Of a stretch of DNA of 64,000 nt, positions 43,185 through 55,672 are shown in pieces. The position numbers and the translations under genes were made by a program. Position 1 is the first letter of the stretch. Each line of letters begins with the position of its first letter. Origin of the DNA: Bettongia penicillata ogilbyi (lineage: Eukaryota > Chordata > Mammalia > Diprotodontia > Potoroidae); assembly GCA_023548195.1 (NCBI GenBank), contig JAJHZJ010000335.1:3031020-3095019 (forward strand), given 5' to 3'. The notes beneath the pieces were generated by a model. That model saw only the letters and a list, made by a program, of their open reading frames with translations. It was not told the DNA's origin and made no database searches.

Positions 43185-44285
43185 GTATAATGCCACCATA
43201 TTGTTATTAAAGTTGTTTAAAAAATTGTTTTAATTGTTTTCAACCTTTAAAAAATGTTGAGTTGCAAATTCCACTCCTCTTGCCCCTCCACTGAGAAAGT
43301 AAGCAACATATGAAGTTTATATGTGAAATTGTGCAAAATATTTTCATATTAGTAATGCTGCATAAGAGTAAAAAAGACTATATATGTATAAATATATATA
43401 TGTATAATCATATATGTGTATTGTTTTGTATAAGTGAACTGAGGTAAATTTATATATGCACACATTTATGCAAGGTGAAAATTTATTTGCACCCAGTTTC
43501 TCTGGAGATGGAGAGAATTTATTTATTTATTTATTTTTGCCATGAGTCTTGAAATTTTCTTGGATCATTATATTGATCAGATTACCTAAGGTTTCCATAG
43601 TTAATCAGTCATAGTTACAAAATTGCTTTACTGATCCAGTTCACTTCACTTTGCATATGTTCAGTGATCTTTCTGTGGTTTTTTGAAACCATCTCCCTTT
43701 GTCATTTCCTACAGCACAGTAATGTTCCATCATAATCATGTGGTACAACTTGTTCAGCCACTCCTCAACTGATGGAAATCTCAATTTCGAGTCCATCCAC
43801 TCAAAAAAGTGGCTTTATAACTTTTTTTGTAAGTATAGGTCCTTTTCATTTTTTAAAATATCTTTTTTGTTTGCAGACTTAGTAATGTTATTGTTGAGTC
43901 AAAGTGTATGCAAGGTTTTACAACCCTTTGCTCATATTTCCAAATAGTTCTTCAGAATGTTTTGAATCCATTCACTACTGCACTAACAGGACTTTAGTGT
44001 CCCAACTTTCAAAAATCCCCTCCTATATTTGTCCTTTTCCTTTTCTGCCATATTAGCTAATCTGATATGTATGAAGTGTTATGTCATCTTTCTTTTAATT
44101 TTCATTTCTCTAACAATCCTAATTTAGAGTATTTTTATATGACTATAGATAGTTTTCATATCTTCATCTGAAAATTGCCTGTTCATATCCCTTGACCCTT
44201 TATCAATTGGTAAACAACTTGTATTCTTATAAATTTGACTCAGTTCTCTATTTTTTTTTGAAAAATAAAGCTTCTCTCAGAAAAA
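43185..44285 (-). mobile_element. L1 LINE 3' region, antisense, diverged
   Basis: ATTTCCTACAGCACAGTAAT, GGTACAACTTGTTCAGCCAC, TTCAGAATGTTTTGAATCCA and TTCATATCTTCATCTGAAAA, then CTTGACCCTTTATCAATTGG match the antisense marsupial L1 3' region. It is more decayed than the copies at 48144 and 62007. Confidence 0.7.
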
Positions 44286-44359
44286 GTTCACTGTACTTTT
44301 TTCAAAGTTACTATTAATGTGCATTTCCCTTCATCCTATTTCCCCACTGTTTATCCTTC

Positions 44360-44545
44360 TCTCTCTTATGGATGGAGAATTTGTGGCCATATGTGGCCCT
44401 CTACTTCCTCAAATTCAGCCCTTTGTCTGAATCCAAACTTCACAGAACAAATGAAGTTCGGATTTTGTCGAAGGACTGCACTTGATGATCCGGAGGGCCA
44501 AATGTGACCTCAAGGTTGCACATTCTCAACCCCTGCACCCTTACA
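44360..44545. mobile_element. Short hAT-like DNA transposon remnant (MITE)
   Basis: The two halves are roughly inverted: GAATTTGTGGCCATATGTGG and CCCTCTACTTCCTC at the left, GAGGGCCAAATGTGACCTCA and AGGTTGCACATTCTCAACCC at the right, with TCCAAACTTCACAGAACAAA between. Ends near CAACCCCTG fit the CAGGGGT-type hAT terminus. I could not identify a clear 8-base target duplication. Non-coding. Confidence 0.55.
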
Positions 44546-45480
44546 ACCTGTCACTGCTAAACAGTGATTTGTTTCTGGTCAAGATGCTTCTTCCACTTCA
44601 TTCTCTAAGACCCTTCCCCCTTCTAGGTAAGATGGGTTTCTAAACTCAGCTAAATATGTATATTATTCCCTCTTCTTACCCAATTTGATGAGAATAAGGT
44701 TGATGTCTTACCTGCCCCCTTCCACCATCATCCAGGCACTATAAAAACTCTCTCCTACTTCTTTTACATGGGGAAATTGATTGTATTTTACCAATCCCCT
44801 CCTCTTTTTCTCAATGTGCTACCATTTCTCACTCGTTAATCATATTTTTTTAATATCATCCCATCATAGTCAACTCATACTCCCAACTGTCTATATCAAT
44901 TTTTCAAGTAATGTTAAAATTCTTTGAGTTACAATATTTTTCCTTTTTGAACTAATTCCAATAAGAGTAAATGTTCAAACATTAACCATCACCCCCTCAG
45001 TTTTCTGTACACAGTAAAAGTTCCTCCTTAAGTATCACTTTTAGGAGAGATTAATTTTCCTATTCTGCTTCTTCCTTTCATCCTTCTCCCAGTATATATC
45101 TTTTTGCTCATGCCTCCATTTATTTTTTAGAGATTATCCCAGCAAAATCAGGTCTCACTTATACCCCCTGTCCATGCCTAGTCTTAACTCTCCTAGTAAT
45201 GAAAAAGTTCTCAGAAGTTTATACACATCATCTTCCAATATAAGGATGTAAAGATTTTAACTGTATTGTCTCATAATTTTTCTTTAATATTAACCTTTTG
45301 TTTTTGCTTTTCTTGACTTGTGTTTGACTGTCAAAATTTGTATTCACCTCTGATCTTTTAATCAGGAATTCCTAAAAATTCTCTATTTCTTAAATGTTTC
45401 ATTTTGGGATCACTTTTAGGAAGTTATTAATAGATTTTTTAAAATTTCTATTTTACCCCCTGGATCTAAGAGAAAGGGGT
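44546..45480. other. AT-rich, probably LINE-derived, unassigned
   Basis: T-rich text between two L1-like regions. Phrases such as AATTTGATGAGAATAAGGTT recall antisense L1/HAL1 3' UTR. No gene. Confidence 0.35.
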
Positions 45481-46335
45481 AGTATTCCTTGATAAATTCT
45501 TAAAATATTATGTCTAATATTCTTTTTGATGATGGATTTCTAGTAGAACATTAATTTTTAAATGATCTCTCCTCAATCTGTTTTCTAAGTCAATTGTTTT
45601 TTTTTCTGTGAGATATTTTATATTTTCTTCTATTTTCATTCTTTTTAACTTTGTTTTATTCTGTCTTGATGTCTCTTGAATTCGCTAACTTCCAACGACA
45701 TCATTTGAATTTCAAGGAATGTTTTTTCTTCCCTAAGTTTCTCTTTCATCATTTGGCCAGTTCTGGTTTTTAAGGAGTTATTTTCATTAGTATATTTTTG
45801 TATTTTTTTTCCAATTTGGTCAATCCTGTTTTAAGGTTTTATTTTCTTCATAAATTTCATGCCTCTTTTTACCAAACTGTTGTCTTTTATTAATTTTCTT
45901 TTTTTTTACTTTCATTTCTTTACAGAATTTTTTTCCTTTTCATTCTTCTTTAGTTTAAAAAATAAGCCTTAATCTCTTTTAGGAAATTTTGTTGGGCTTG
46001 TGATTAATTTCTCGTTTTTTGTTTTGTTTTATTTTTTCCTTTCAGGCTTGGCTTGTAGCTCTCCTCATATTGTTGTCTTCTTCTGATTTTGTGTCTTGGT
46101 CTCTCCTACCACTCTAATAACTTTTTATGGTGACTTTTTTTGTTGTAATTTGTTCATTTTCCATCCTATTTCTTATATTTGAACTTTATGGTTAATTTGG
46201 GCTCTGCCCACCTGGGGCTGGGGAGGCACTGTCACGAGCTTTAGGCTTTTTGTGTTGTTTTCTGAGCTTTTCTTAAGGTCTGCAATTTTTCAGTGCTTCC
46301 AAATTGGTGTGATCCAGAGAGATGTGTGGTCATTG
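45480..46335 (-). mobile_element. Old L1/HAL1 ORF1 and 5' UTR, antisense
   Basis: CTCAATCTGTTTTCTAAGTC, TGTGAGATATTTTATATTTT, TTTCTCTTTCATCATTTGGC and TTCCAATTTGGTCAATCCTG are antisense ORF1 coiled-coil codons. CTGGGGCTGGGGAGGCACTG near 46212 resembles a 5' UTR. ORF1 is only about 1.2 kb from the L1-like 3' region at 43185-44285, so it could be another ORF1-only copy, but the middle is unclear. Confidence 0.5.
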
Positions 46336-46354
46336 CTCTCCTGTTCATTGATTT

Positions 46355-46449
46355 GTATATGTGTGGGGTGTGTGTGTGCACGTGTGTGGTGTGTGTATTT
46401 ATGTGTGTGTATAATATGTGTGCATGTGTGTTTGTGTGTGTGTGTGTAC
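46355..46449. repeat. (TG)n microsatellite
   Basis: GTGTGGGGTGTGTGTGTGC, then TATGTGTGTGTATAATATG and a TG run. The cysteine/valine-rich frames here are artefacts. Confidence 0.9.
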
Positions 46450-46454
46450 ACTTT

Positions 46455-46625
46455 AAGGTTTGGATAAATAATTTCATTTGATCCTTATAACAACCGTATT
46501 AGATAGATTTGTTATAATCCCCTTTTTATAGATGAGGAAACTGAAGCTTGAAAAGGTTAAAATATTTGCTTAGGGTCATACAGTTAGAAAGTCTTAGAAG
46601 TAAGATTCTAGCTGTTTTTGCTGAT
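46455..46625 (-). mobile_element. MIR SINE, antisense
   Basis: TTCATTTGATCCTTATAACA, TATAGATGAGGAAACTGAAG and TTAGGGTCATACAGTTAGAA are antisense MIR core motifs. Confidence 0.8.
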
Positions 46626-47770
46626 TCCTTGTGCAACAATTCACCTACAGGATCATATAGATTTCACATTAAATACCTAAATCTCCAAGGGTCAGAGTTA
46701 CAGATTCAAAAGGGAAAAAAGGAGAACCTTTACTCTGTTGGAATTGGAAGAAATAGACACACACAGACACATATGCATGCGTGTGTGTGTATGTGTGTTT
46801 AATTTGTATATGCACATATATACATATATTATATGTAATATATTTAAAGAAATTTGTAATATAATGTGAGCTTATGTGTATGCATTTTTCTAGCTACTGC
46901 CACCAAAGCAAGAAAGCAAAGAAATAAAAAAAAGTTTTCATCATGTGTCCATCTTATTTAGAGAGTTAGATTGTTCTGACTCTGTGATTATAGTATTGCT
47001 CAATCAGCAAGCATTTATTAAGCACTTTACATGTTCGAAATGCCTTCATCTGATTCTTTAAATAGGGCATAGATCTGACCTTGATGTGACCAATAAGTTC
47101 CATTGAACCTCACTACAATTGAAGGGGTACCAGTAAACTCATCTGCCCATTTTCTGTTACTGTCCATCCCATTACCTAATCATCCATGCCCTTTTTGGTA
47201 TTTTTTGCTTCAGTTCTCTTGTACAAGTCATAGTTGGTAATAAGCAATAGTACATTTCCCCTTCACATTGCCATTGAGAATATCTCCAATTGTGATTTTC
47301 CCAAGTCTGTAATGTTCCGTGAATCTTGTCCTATGACAACACCAGGGCTACTATAGAATTAAAGTGATGGAATCTTAGTATAAAGCAGCATAGAACTAGT
47401 GAAATGTAAATACAGTTTTCCAGAAATAATAAAATGTACTCCCACTATTCAATTGTGAGTCCTTACTTTTCTACTTATATTGCTTACCCAAAACATATAC
47501 AAGAAAAATAGATGGTACTTATAGGTCTTTAAATTTATACAGACGTATACAATGCATAAGTAGATAAATAGAGATACACAAACATACATATATTCATACA
47601 TACACACACCCACACATGCACACACACCTATGGAATGGGGGGTATCTTTTTCTCTGACCTTTAAAAAATTTTACATATTATTTTGTTACAAGAGAAAACT
47701 CTAAAATTCGTGTTCCACAGAGGGAGAAGGTTTATCTGGAAATAGCTATTCCAGAAACACTTTTAAGGCA
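46626..47770. other. Intergenic, no gene; TG/TA microsatellites
   Basis: Microsatellites at 46755-46830 and 47570-47630. 46995-47035 has the phrase AGCATTTATTAAGCACTTTA of an old repeat. Otherwise unassigned. Confidence 0.45.
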
Positions 47771-48143
47771 AGGGGCAGAGTAAAGATGGACCAGGAGAAG
47801 GACAAACCTGCTTTAGTTCCCCCACATAGACCATAAAATAACTTTAAAAAAATGACTTTAACAAATTCTAGAGCAACAGATGCCACAAAACAACAGAGTG
47901 AAAGAGATTTCCAGTCCAAGACAGCCTGGAAGGCAGACAGGAAAGGTCTATCACACTAGTACCAGAGTTGAGCACAGTCCAGCCTTGATGTCTCAGCACA
48001 GCAGGGACAGGACTAGAGCAGGCTTCAGGGCTCAGAATTTTAAATAGCAGCTGCACATCCCAGAATTCTCAACCCGCAAACTCCAAAGACAACTTCAAAA
48101 GTCAACGAGAAAGTGCTTTCACCTGAGTGAGAAGGGAACACTT
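47771..48143 (+). mobile_element. L1/HAL1 5' UTR, plus strand
   Basis: GGGGCAGAGTAAAGATGGAC, AGAGCAACAGATGCCACAAA, AAGACAGCCTGGAAGGCAGA and CAGG are the marsupial L1 5' UTR in sense. It stops abruptly at 48143, where antisense L1 ORF2/3' sequence begins. No ORF1 body follows on this strand. Confidence 0.75.
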
Positions 48144-49540
48144 GTGGGATCCTTTCCCATTTTTATGATCTCTTGGGGATACAGTCCTAGAAAGCATATT
48201 TCTGGGTCAATGAGTATGCATATTTTTATTCCCCTTTGGTCATGGTTCCAAATTACTCTCCAGAATGATTGAGTCAGCTCACAGTTCCACCAACAATGAA
48301 TTAGTGTTCCAACTCTCCCACATCTTCTTCAACTTTTCTCATCTTCCTGTTCTGTCATGATTGCAATCTGATAGGTGTGATGTGGTACTCAGAGTTGTTT
48401 TGATTTGCATCTCTCTGATCAATAGTGATTTAGAGCATTTTTTCATGTGACTATAGATAGCTTTAATTTCTTCCTCTGAAAATTGTCCATTCATATAATG
48501 TGACCTTTTATCAATTGGTGAATTATTTCTATTCTTGCACATTTGATTCAGTTCTCTATATATTTTAGAAATGAAGCCTTTACCACAGTTAGTTTTGGGA
48601 AAAATTCTTTCCCAGTTGTCTGCCTCCCTCCTAGTCTTGGTTTTATTGGTTGGTTGTGCAAAAACTTTTCAATTTAATGTAATCAAAATTATCCATTTAG
48701 CACTTGATAAAGCTTTCTATCTCTTCTTTAGTCAAAAATTATTTCATTCTCCATAAATCTGATAAATATATTATGTCTTCCTCCACTAATTAGTTTATAA
48801 TATCAATCTTTATATTTATTTATTTTTTGTATGGTGTCAGGCATTGGTCTATGCCCAGTTTCTTCCACACTGTTGCCCCGTTTTCCCCAGCAGTTAGGTC
48901 AAACAGCAAGTTCTTATCACAGAATCTGGGATCTTTGGGTTTATCACACAGTAGACTGATATACTTATTTACTAGTGTGTCTTGAGTACCTAAGTTATTC
49001 CACTGATCTACCCCTCTGTTTCTTAGCCAGCTCCAAGTGGTTTTGATAGTTCCTGTTTTACAATATAATTTGAGACCTGGTAGGGCCAGAGTACCTTTCC
49101 TAGACCTTTTTTTTCTTTAGTTCCTTTGATAATCTGGACTTTTTGTTCTTCCAGATGAATTTGGATATTATTTACTCTAGCTCTAGAAAATAATTATCTG
49201 ATAGTTTGATAGGTGTGGCACTGAATAAGTAAATTAATTTAGGCAGAATTGTCATTTTGTGGCCTACACATGAGCTACTGAAGTTTTTCTGCTTACTTAG
49301 ATCTGACTTTATTTATGTGAAAAGTATTTTGTGATTGTGTTCATATAGTCCCTGGGTCTTTTTGGCAGGTAGAATCAAAAATATTTTATAGTGCCTACTG
49401 TAGCTGTAAATGGAATTTGTCTTTCTATCTCTTGTTGTTGGGCTTTCATAGTAATATATAGAAATGCCGAAGATTTGTGTGGGTATATTTTGTAACTGAC
49501 AACTTCCCAAAGTTGCTTACTCTTTCAGATGGTTTTGTGC

Positions 49541-49564
49541 TTGAGTCTCTGAGATTCTCTAAGT
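49541..49564. repeat. Left target-site duplication of the RTE insertion
   Basis: 24 bases beginning TTGAGTCTCTGAG; the right copy is 53644-53667 beginning TTGATTCTCTGAG. One difference. Both are L1 ORF2 sequence, and L1 reads on in register after the right copy. Confidence 0.9.
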
Positions 49565-52500
49565 GTAAGGGTGTAGGGTGTGTTCAGGGAGGACCAGTAG
49601 CAGTACCTTTGCTGTGATTGCTGCCAAGTCCTTTTCAGGACTCTCTCACCTTTGGTGTACACCTGTTGCACCTAACTCTCACCTGTGGCTCCAAGAAGTT
49701 GCAACATGTTTAGCAGCCACAACCCGGTAAGCCATTTTGGCAAACGAGTCAAACCAGGTTGAGGGCAGCCAAGGGTTTTCAAACCCATTGGAGAGTTAGG
49801 GGGTGTCTACCCCAAGCATATGAAGACTTTATCTAGTGGAATGAGCAAATGAGAACAATATGTTCCAATGGTCATGAAGGCAGATGAAGCAGGCGATGTG
49901 GAGCACTTAGAGCTTGGTTAGACATCAAAGATGCCAAGGTTATCCACTGCATCCTGAGCCTTTGTCAGTCATCTTGATTCTGTCCTGCCACCTCAGTATT
50001 ATGACTCTGGAGGAGAGAGAGAGGCTGAAGACTTTGTGCAACTCTGCCTCACTTAAATCCAGTTTATGCACAAATCAAAAGACATCACCCATACCATTTC
50101 ACTACTATAATTCAACGTCCTGTGGCGATAAGCAAATGATGAAGCAGCAGATGCAGATACACTGGGAACTGTAGTCACAATCCTGCACACAGGCAGTCCA
50201 GACCATAGGGACATTTCCCACTGGAAGCAGCGTGAGACTCTGCTGTGCCCTGGGGGTCTGAGAAGCCTTTTAAGGATCGCACTGCTCAAGTCTTGGTGTA
50301 AAGAAGGAGTCTAGAAAAGATGCCCTAAACATTGTCTCTTACCCAACTCTGGCCTGATTACCACTGCAGGTGGGGAATCCCACTATGCAGTCAAAACATA
50401 AAAACACGTACGAAGACATCTGCAAAAATGATTCCACTCACCCTCACATGGATCATGTGTACACAAACAGACAACACAAAATTCAGTAGACCTGAAAGAA
50501 GAATCGCTCTTGTTGCAAGAGAACTCAACAGGTTTCGCACCCAAATAGTAGCCCCCAGTGAAACAAGGTTGGCAAATGAAGGCCGGTTTACTGAGATTGG
50601 AGCCGGATACCCCTTTTCCTGGAGTGGGTGCAGTTTTAAGGGAAACGCTGTGAAGCTGCTTTGGGTTTTGCAATCAAACCAGATTGATTAGACTGAATCG
50701 GCGAGCTGGAATGCCTGCCAAAAGGAGTGCACGACAGGCTCAGGACAACGTGATTGCCACTCACAGGAAAGCGTCATGCCACCATCTTCAGTGCCTGTGC
50801 TCCCACCATGACAAACCTTGATGAAGTGAAAGAACAACTTTATGAAGATCCTTATCGCCAACGTGTCAAAAAAGGACAAACTCATAATTCTGGGTGACTT
50901 TAATGCTGGAGTAGGCTCACACTACCAGACTTGGCAGGGAGTCCTATGGAAGAATGGAGCTGAAAACAGCAACAGCAATGGTCATTTACTGCTGAAGACT
51001 TGTGCATCACATGACCTTCTCATCACCAACACTGTTTTCAGCTTACCTAAACGCAATGAAACTTCATGGATGCACCCTTGCAGTAAACACTGGCATCTAA
51101 TAGATCATGTGATTGTAAGGAGAAGAGACAGACAAGATGTGAGAGGGACAAAGTCAATGTGTGGTGCAGAGTGCTGGACTGATCACAGTCTTATCCTTTC
51201 CAAGCTAAATATTTGCTTTCATCAAAAGTGCTGACTCCAAGGCAAAATGACTACCAGAAGAATTAATGTCAACAAATTAGAGCTCCTCTCTGAGCATGGA
51301 CAGTTTGCTGCTGGCTTGGAAGGAAAGTTGAGCCAACATACTGGCAAGAGTGGAGCAGAAAAGGAGAGGGCAGTGTTCAGAGATTTGGTGTAGAGCACTG
51401 CATTTACTCATCTGGGTCACAACACTCACAAACACCAAGATTAGTTTGATGAAAATGATAGGGAAATTCAGAAGCTGTTAAATGAAAAACGTGAACTCCA
51501 CAGGATTTACCAGCAGCATAGTTTATCCACCTCTAAGAAGGTAGTATTTAAAAAGCAAGAATACAAACGAAGCTTAGAGAGATGCAGGATTCCTGGCTCA
51601 GTAAGAAGGAAGATGAAATTCAGTTTTATGTTGATAGTAACAGTCCAAAGTGCTTTTATGATACCTTGAGAGCTATTTATGGACCAAAAATCTATGGTGA
51701 AGCACAACTGCTCAGTGCTGATCGAGTCACATTGATTAGTGATAAAGATATGATCCTAGAGAGATGGACTGAACACTTCTATAGTGTTATCAACAGACCA
51801 TCATCAATCAATGCTGAGGCCATTGACCATTTACCTCATGTTGAAGTCAATCCCTTCTTAGCTGAGCTTCCAACTGAAGAAGAGGTTTTGAGGGCCATTA
51901 GGCACCTTTCATGTGGCAAAGCACCTGGTGCTGATTCTATTCCAACTGAGATTTGCCAGGTAGGGGGACCATTGCTCATACAAAAGTTGACTGAAATTTT
52001 CCAGGCTATATAGCAAGAGGAGTTGCTTGAACCCTTCAGGGGTTCAAGGATACGTCCACTGTCCTCTATAAGGGTAAAGGGAATGGATTGTCCTGTAACA
52101 ATCGCAGGGGGATCTCTCTCTTAGTCATTGCTGGCAAAATTCTTGCTAGAATCCTCCTTAATAGGCTGCTCCTTCAACTGGAAGATGGTCATATACCTGG
52201 AAGCCAGTGTGGCTAAAGAAAGGGCCGAGGAGCAGTTGATATGGTGTTTGCTGCCCGACAACTCTAGAAGAAATTCCAGGAGGAGAACAGAAGTCTGTAC
52301 ACAACGTTTTTACATCTCACCAAGGCCTTTGACACTGCTAGTCATGAGGGCTTGTGGAAAATTATGTCAAAATTTGGTTGCTTGAAGAAGTTCATCAATA
52401 TTGTACCCGGGTTTTGGATAATGGACAAAACTCTCGTGCCTTCCCAGTCACCAGTGGAGTGAAACAGGGCTGTGTGCTTGCTCCCATGCTTTTTAGCATG

Positions 52501-53643
52501 ATGTTTTCCACCATGTTGACAAACACTTTTAATGAGAATGAACACGACATCAGTGTCAACTATCATACTGATGGTAAGTTCTTCATTTTGAAAAGGCTAA
52601 AAGGCAAGACCAAAGTGCAGGGAGTGCTAGTGCATGATTTTCTGTTTGCAGATGATTGTGCACTCAGTACAGCCTCTGAAGTTGAGATACAACAAAGTAT
52701 AGATCAATCGTCTGCTGCCTGTGCTAATTTTGGCCTAATAATACGAAGAAAACACAGGTGCTCCATCAGCCAACACCACGCCATCCATAGGCAGAGCCAT
52801 CAATTACAATTGGAGAAGTTTTGAATGCTGTGGATAAGTTCACCTACTTTGGTAGTATACTTTCCAGTGGCGTACACACTGACAATGAGGTTGATGGACG
52901 CATTGCCAGAGATAGCTCAGCATTTGGGAAACTCCAAAGAAAAATTTGGGAGAGAAGAGATACTAGACTGACTACCAAATTGACGGTCTACGAAGCTGTT
53001 GTACTGATCTCATTGTTGTATGCCTGTGAAACATGGACAGTCTATCAGTGCCATGCCAGGAAACTGAATCATTTCCATTTGAACTGTCTTAGGAAGATTC
53101 TGAGGATCATCTGGCAGGATAAGGTACCAGACACTGAAGTCCTTGCTCGAGCTGAACTGCCAAGTATTCAAATTGTGCCTCAGAGAGCACAACTCTGATG
53201 GGCTGGTCACGTTATTCAAATGCCAAATGTACACTTGCCAAAAAGACTATTTTGTGGAGAACTTCCATGGGGCAGGCAATCACCTGTGGCCAGAAGAAAT
53301 GATACAAGGACACTCTCAAAGTCTCTCTCAAGAACTTTGGATTTGACTGTGTAACATGGGAGACGCTGGCGCAGGACCGCTCAGCATAGTGTGCCCACAT
53401 CAGAAAAGGTCCCATGCTTTTTGAGCAAAGAAGAATTGAGACAGCACAAAGTAAATGCAGGATGTGCAAATTTGGGATATCCACCCCAAATATTCATAAG
53501 AACTATCTGTGTCCAACCTGTGGTAGAGCTTTCTGAGCTCATCTTGGTCTGATAAGCCCACAGTCAGACACTCTGAAATTTCACTTTACAATGGTGGTAT
53601 CATTTTGGTCCTCTTTGAAGACCGAAGGACAACAACCAACTAC
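49565..53643 (+). mobile_element. Long, probably full-length RTE-clade LINE inside L1 ORF2
   Basis: About 4.1 kb. Order: 5' region with AGCCACAACCCGGTAAGCCA and a stretch shared with the RTE-tailed SINEs (near 49990-50060), APE-type endonuclease, reverse transcriptase, C-terminal region, and a 3' end with GATTTGACTGTGTAACATGG and GAAGGACAACAACC. Precise 24-base target duplications bracket it. A short A-poor 3' end is usual for the RTE clade. Confidence 0.85.
50460..53198 (+). pseudogene. RTE endonuclease-reverse transcriptase, broken
   Basis: Successive pieces of one polyprotein in different frames. Endonuclease N-terminal part at 50490-50690 (ALVARELNRFRTQIVAPSE, then GAGYPFSWSG). Endonuclease C-terminal part at 50842-51231 (LGDFNAGVGS, TWMHP-like SWMHPCSKHWHLIDHV, WTDHSL as the catalytic aspartate-histidine motif). 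Then linker and RT: KAPGADSIPTEI near 51920, TSGVKQGCVLAPMLFSM at 52440-52500, and FADDCALSTASEVE near 52650 as the RT catalytic FADD. The C-terminal part is 52821-53198 (FTYFGSILSS, YACETWTVYQCHARKLNHF). Several frameshifts and stops; not functional. Confidence 0.85.
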
Positions 53644-53667
53644 TTGATTCTCTGAGATTCTCTAAGT
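53644..53667. repeat. Right target-site duplication of the RTE insertion
   Basis: Mate of 49541-49564; see that entry. The L1 ORF2 text continues at 53668 with ATATCATCATATCATCTGC. Confidence 0.9.
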
Positions 53668-55672
53668 ATATCATCATATCATCTGCAAAGAGTGATATCT
53701 TAGTTTCTTTTTTGCCTATTCTCCTTCCTTCGTTTTCTTTTTCTTCTCTTATTGCCACAGCCAATATTTCTAGTACCATATTGAATAATAGTGGTGATAA
53801 TGGACATTCTTGTTTCACTTCTGCTCTTATTGGAATTGAATATAGCTTTTCTCCATTGCATATAATACATACTGAAGGCTTTAGGTAGATACTGCTTATT
53901 ATTTTATGTAAAGTTCCATTTATTCCTATGCTCTCCAGTTTTCAATAAGAATGGATCCTGTATTTTGTCAAAAGCTTTTTCTACATCTATTGAGGTAATC
54001 ATTTGGTTCCTTTTAGTTTTGTTGTTGATATGACCAAAAATGTTAATAATTTTCCTAATATTGAACCAGACCTATATTCATGGTATAAATCCTACCTGAT
54101 CATAATGTAGTATTCTTGTGATAAGTTGCTGTATTCATTTTGCTAAAATTTTATTTAAAATTTTATACCTATATTCTTTCAAGAAATTCGTCTATGATTT
54201 TCTTTCTCTGTTTTGGGTATTCCTAGTTTAGGTGTCAGAACCGTATTTGCATCATAAAATGAATTTGGGAGGACTCTTTTGCCAATTTTTCCAAATAGTC
54301 TGTATAGTACTAGAGTTAACTGTTCTTTAAATGTTTGATATTATTCACTTTTAAAAATATTTGACTCTGGAGATGTTTTCCTAGGTAGTTCATTGATGGC
54401 TTATTCAGTTTCTTTTTCTGAGATGGGGTTTTCTAAGTATTCAGCTTCCTCTTCTGTTAATCTGAGCAATCTATATTTTTTTTAAATAATCATCCATTTC
54501 ATTTAGATTGGCGATTTTATGGGCATACGTTTGGGTAAAGTAACTTCTAATTATTATTTTAGTTTCATCCTCATTGGAGGCACGTTTACCTTTCTCATTA
54601 CTGATTTTGGTAATTTGATTTTCTTCTTCCTTTTTTATCCAAGTTGACCAAAGGTTTTTCAATTTTATTGGTTTTTCCATAAAATCAAATCCTAGTTTTC
54701 TTTATTAGTTCAGTAGTTTTCTTAATTTCAGTTTTATTAATCTCTACTTTGGTTTTCTGTATTTCTACTTTAGCATTTACTTAGGGATTTTCAATTTCTT
54801 CTTTTTTTGAGCTTTTTCGGCTGCATGCCCAATTACTTGATCTCCTCCTCTCTTTTATTCATGTAAGCATTCAAAGATATAAAACTTCCCCTAAGAACTT
54901 CTCTATTGTCATTCTCTTGAATAAAGTTTTTGGTTGTTTCTATGATTTTTTTGTTTAACCCACTCATTCTTTAGAATTAGATTATTTAGTTTCCAATTAA
55001 TTTTTGTTTTAGGTTTCCATGGCCTTTGATTACATATAATTTTCATTGCATTATGATCTGAGAAGAATACATTGACTATTTCTGACTTTCTGCTCTGGAT
55101 TGTGAGGTTTTTATGGTTTAGTACATGGCCAATTTTTGTATATGTCTCACATACCAAAGAGTAAAAGGTATATTCCTTTCAATACCCATTCAGTGTTCTC
55201 CAGAGAGCTACCATATATACTTTATCCAGAGTTCTATTCACCTCCTTAAGTACTTTCTTGTTTATTTTCAAGTGAGATTTATCAAGTTCAGAGAAGGGGA
55301 TGTTGAGGTTCCCCACTAGTATAGTTTTCTCTCTGTTCCTTACTGTGATTCTTTTAACTTCCCTTCTAAAAATCTGGATGGCATGCCACTTGAAGCATAT
55401 GTGTAGTTATGATATTGCTTCGTTCTCTGTGGTACCTTTCAGCAGGGTAGAGTTACCTTCCTTATCTCTTTTGATTAGATCTATCTCTGCTTTTGCTTTG
55501 TGTGAGATTAGGATTGCTACTTTTGCTTATTTTTTTTGCATCAGATAAAACACAGTATATTCTCCTCCAACCTTTTACCTTTACCCTGTGTGTATCACTC
55601 CATTCCATATGTGTTCCTTCTGTCTTTTAATATAGAAACTGCAAGATCTTGTGTGATTTTGACTGTAGTTCC

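Larger units (their letters stand above)
48144..55200 (-). pseudogene. L1 ORF2 (endonuclease-reverse transcriptase), broken
   Basis: ORF2 supplies target nicking and reverse transcription. Read on the minus strand, surviving pieces include the end of the endonuclease region (54909-55157, FFSDHNAMKI as the SDH motif, then RPWKPKTKINWKLN), an RT-upstream stretch (54471-54680), and the RT active-site segment FADDMMIYLENLRES (53600-53818, preceded by QECPLSPLLFNMVLEIL). The frame has many stops and frameshifts and is split by the RTE at 49565-53643. Inactive. Confidence 0.8.
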
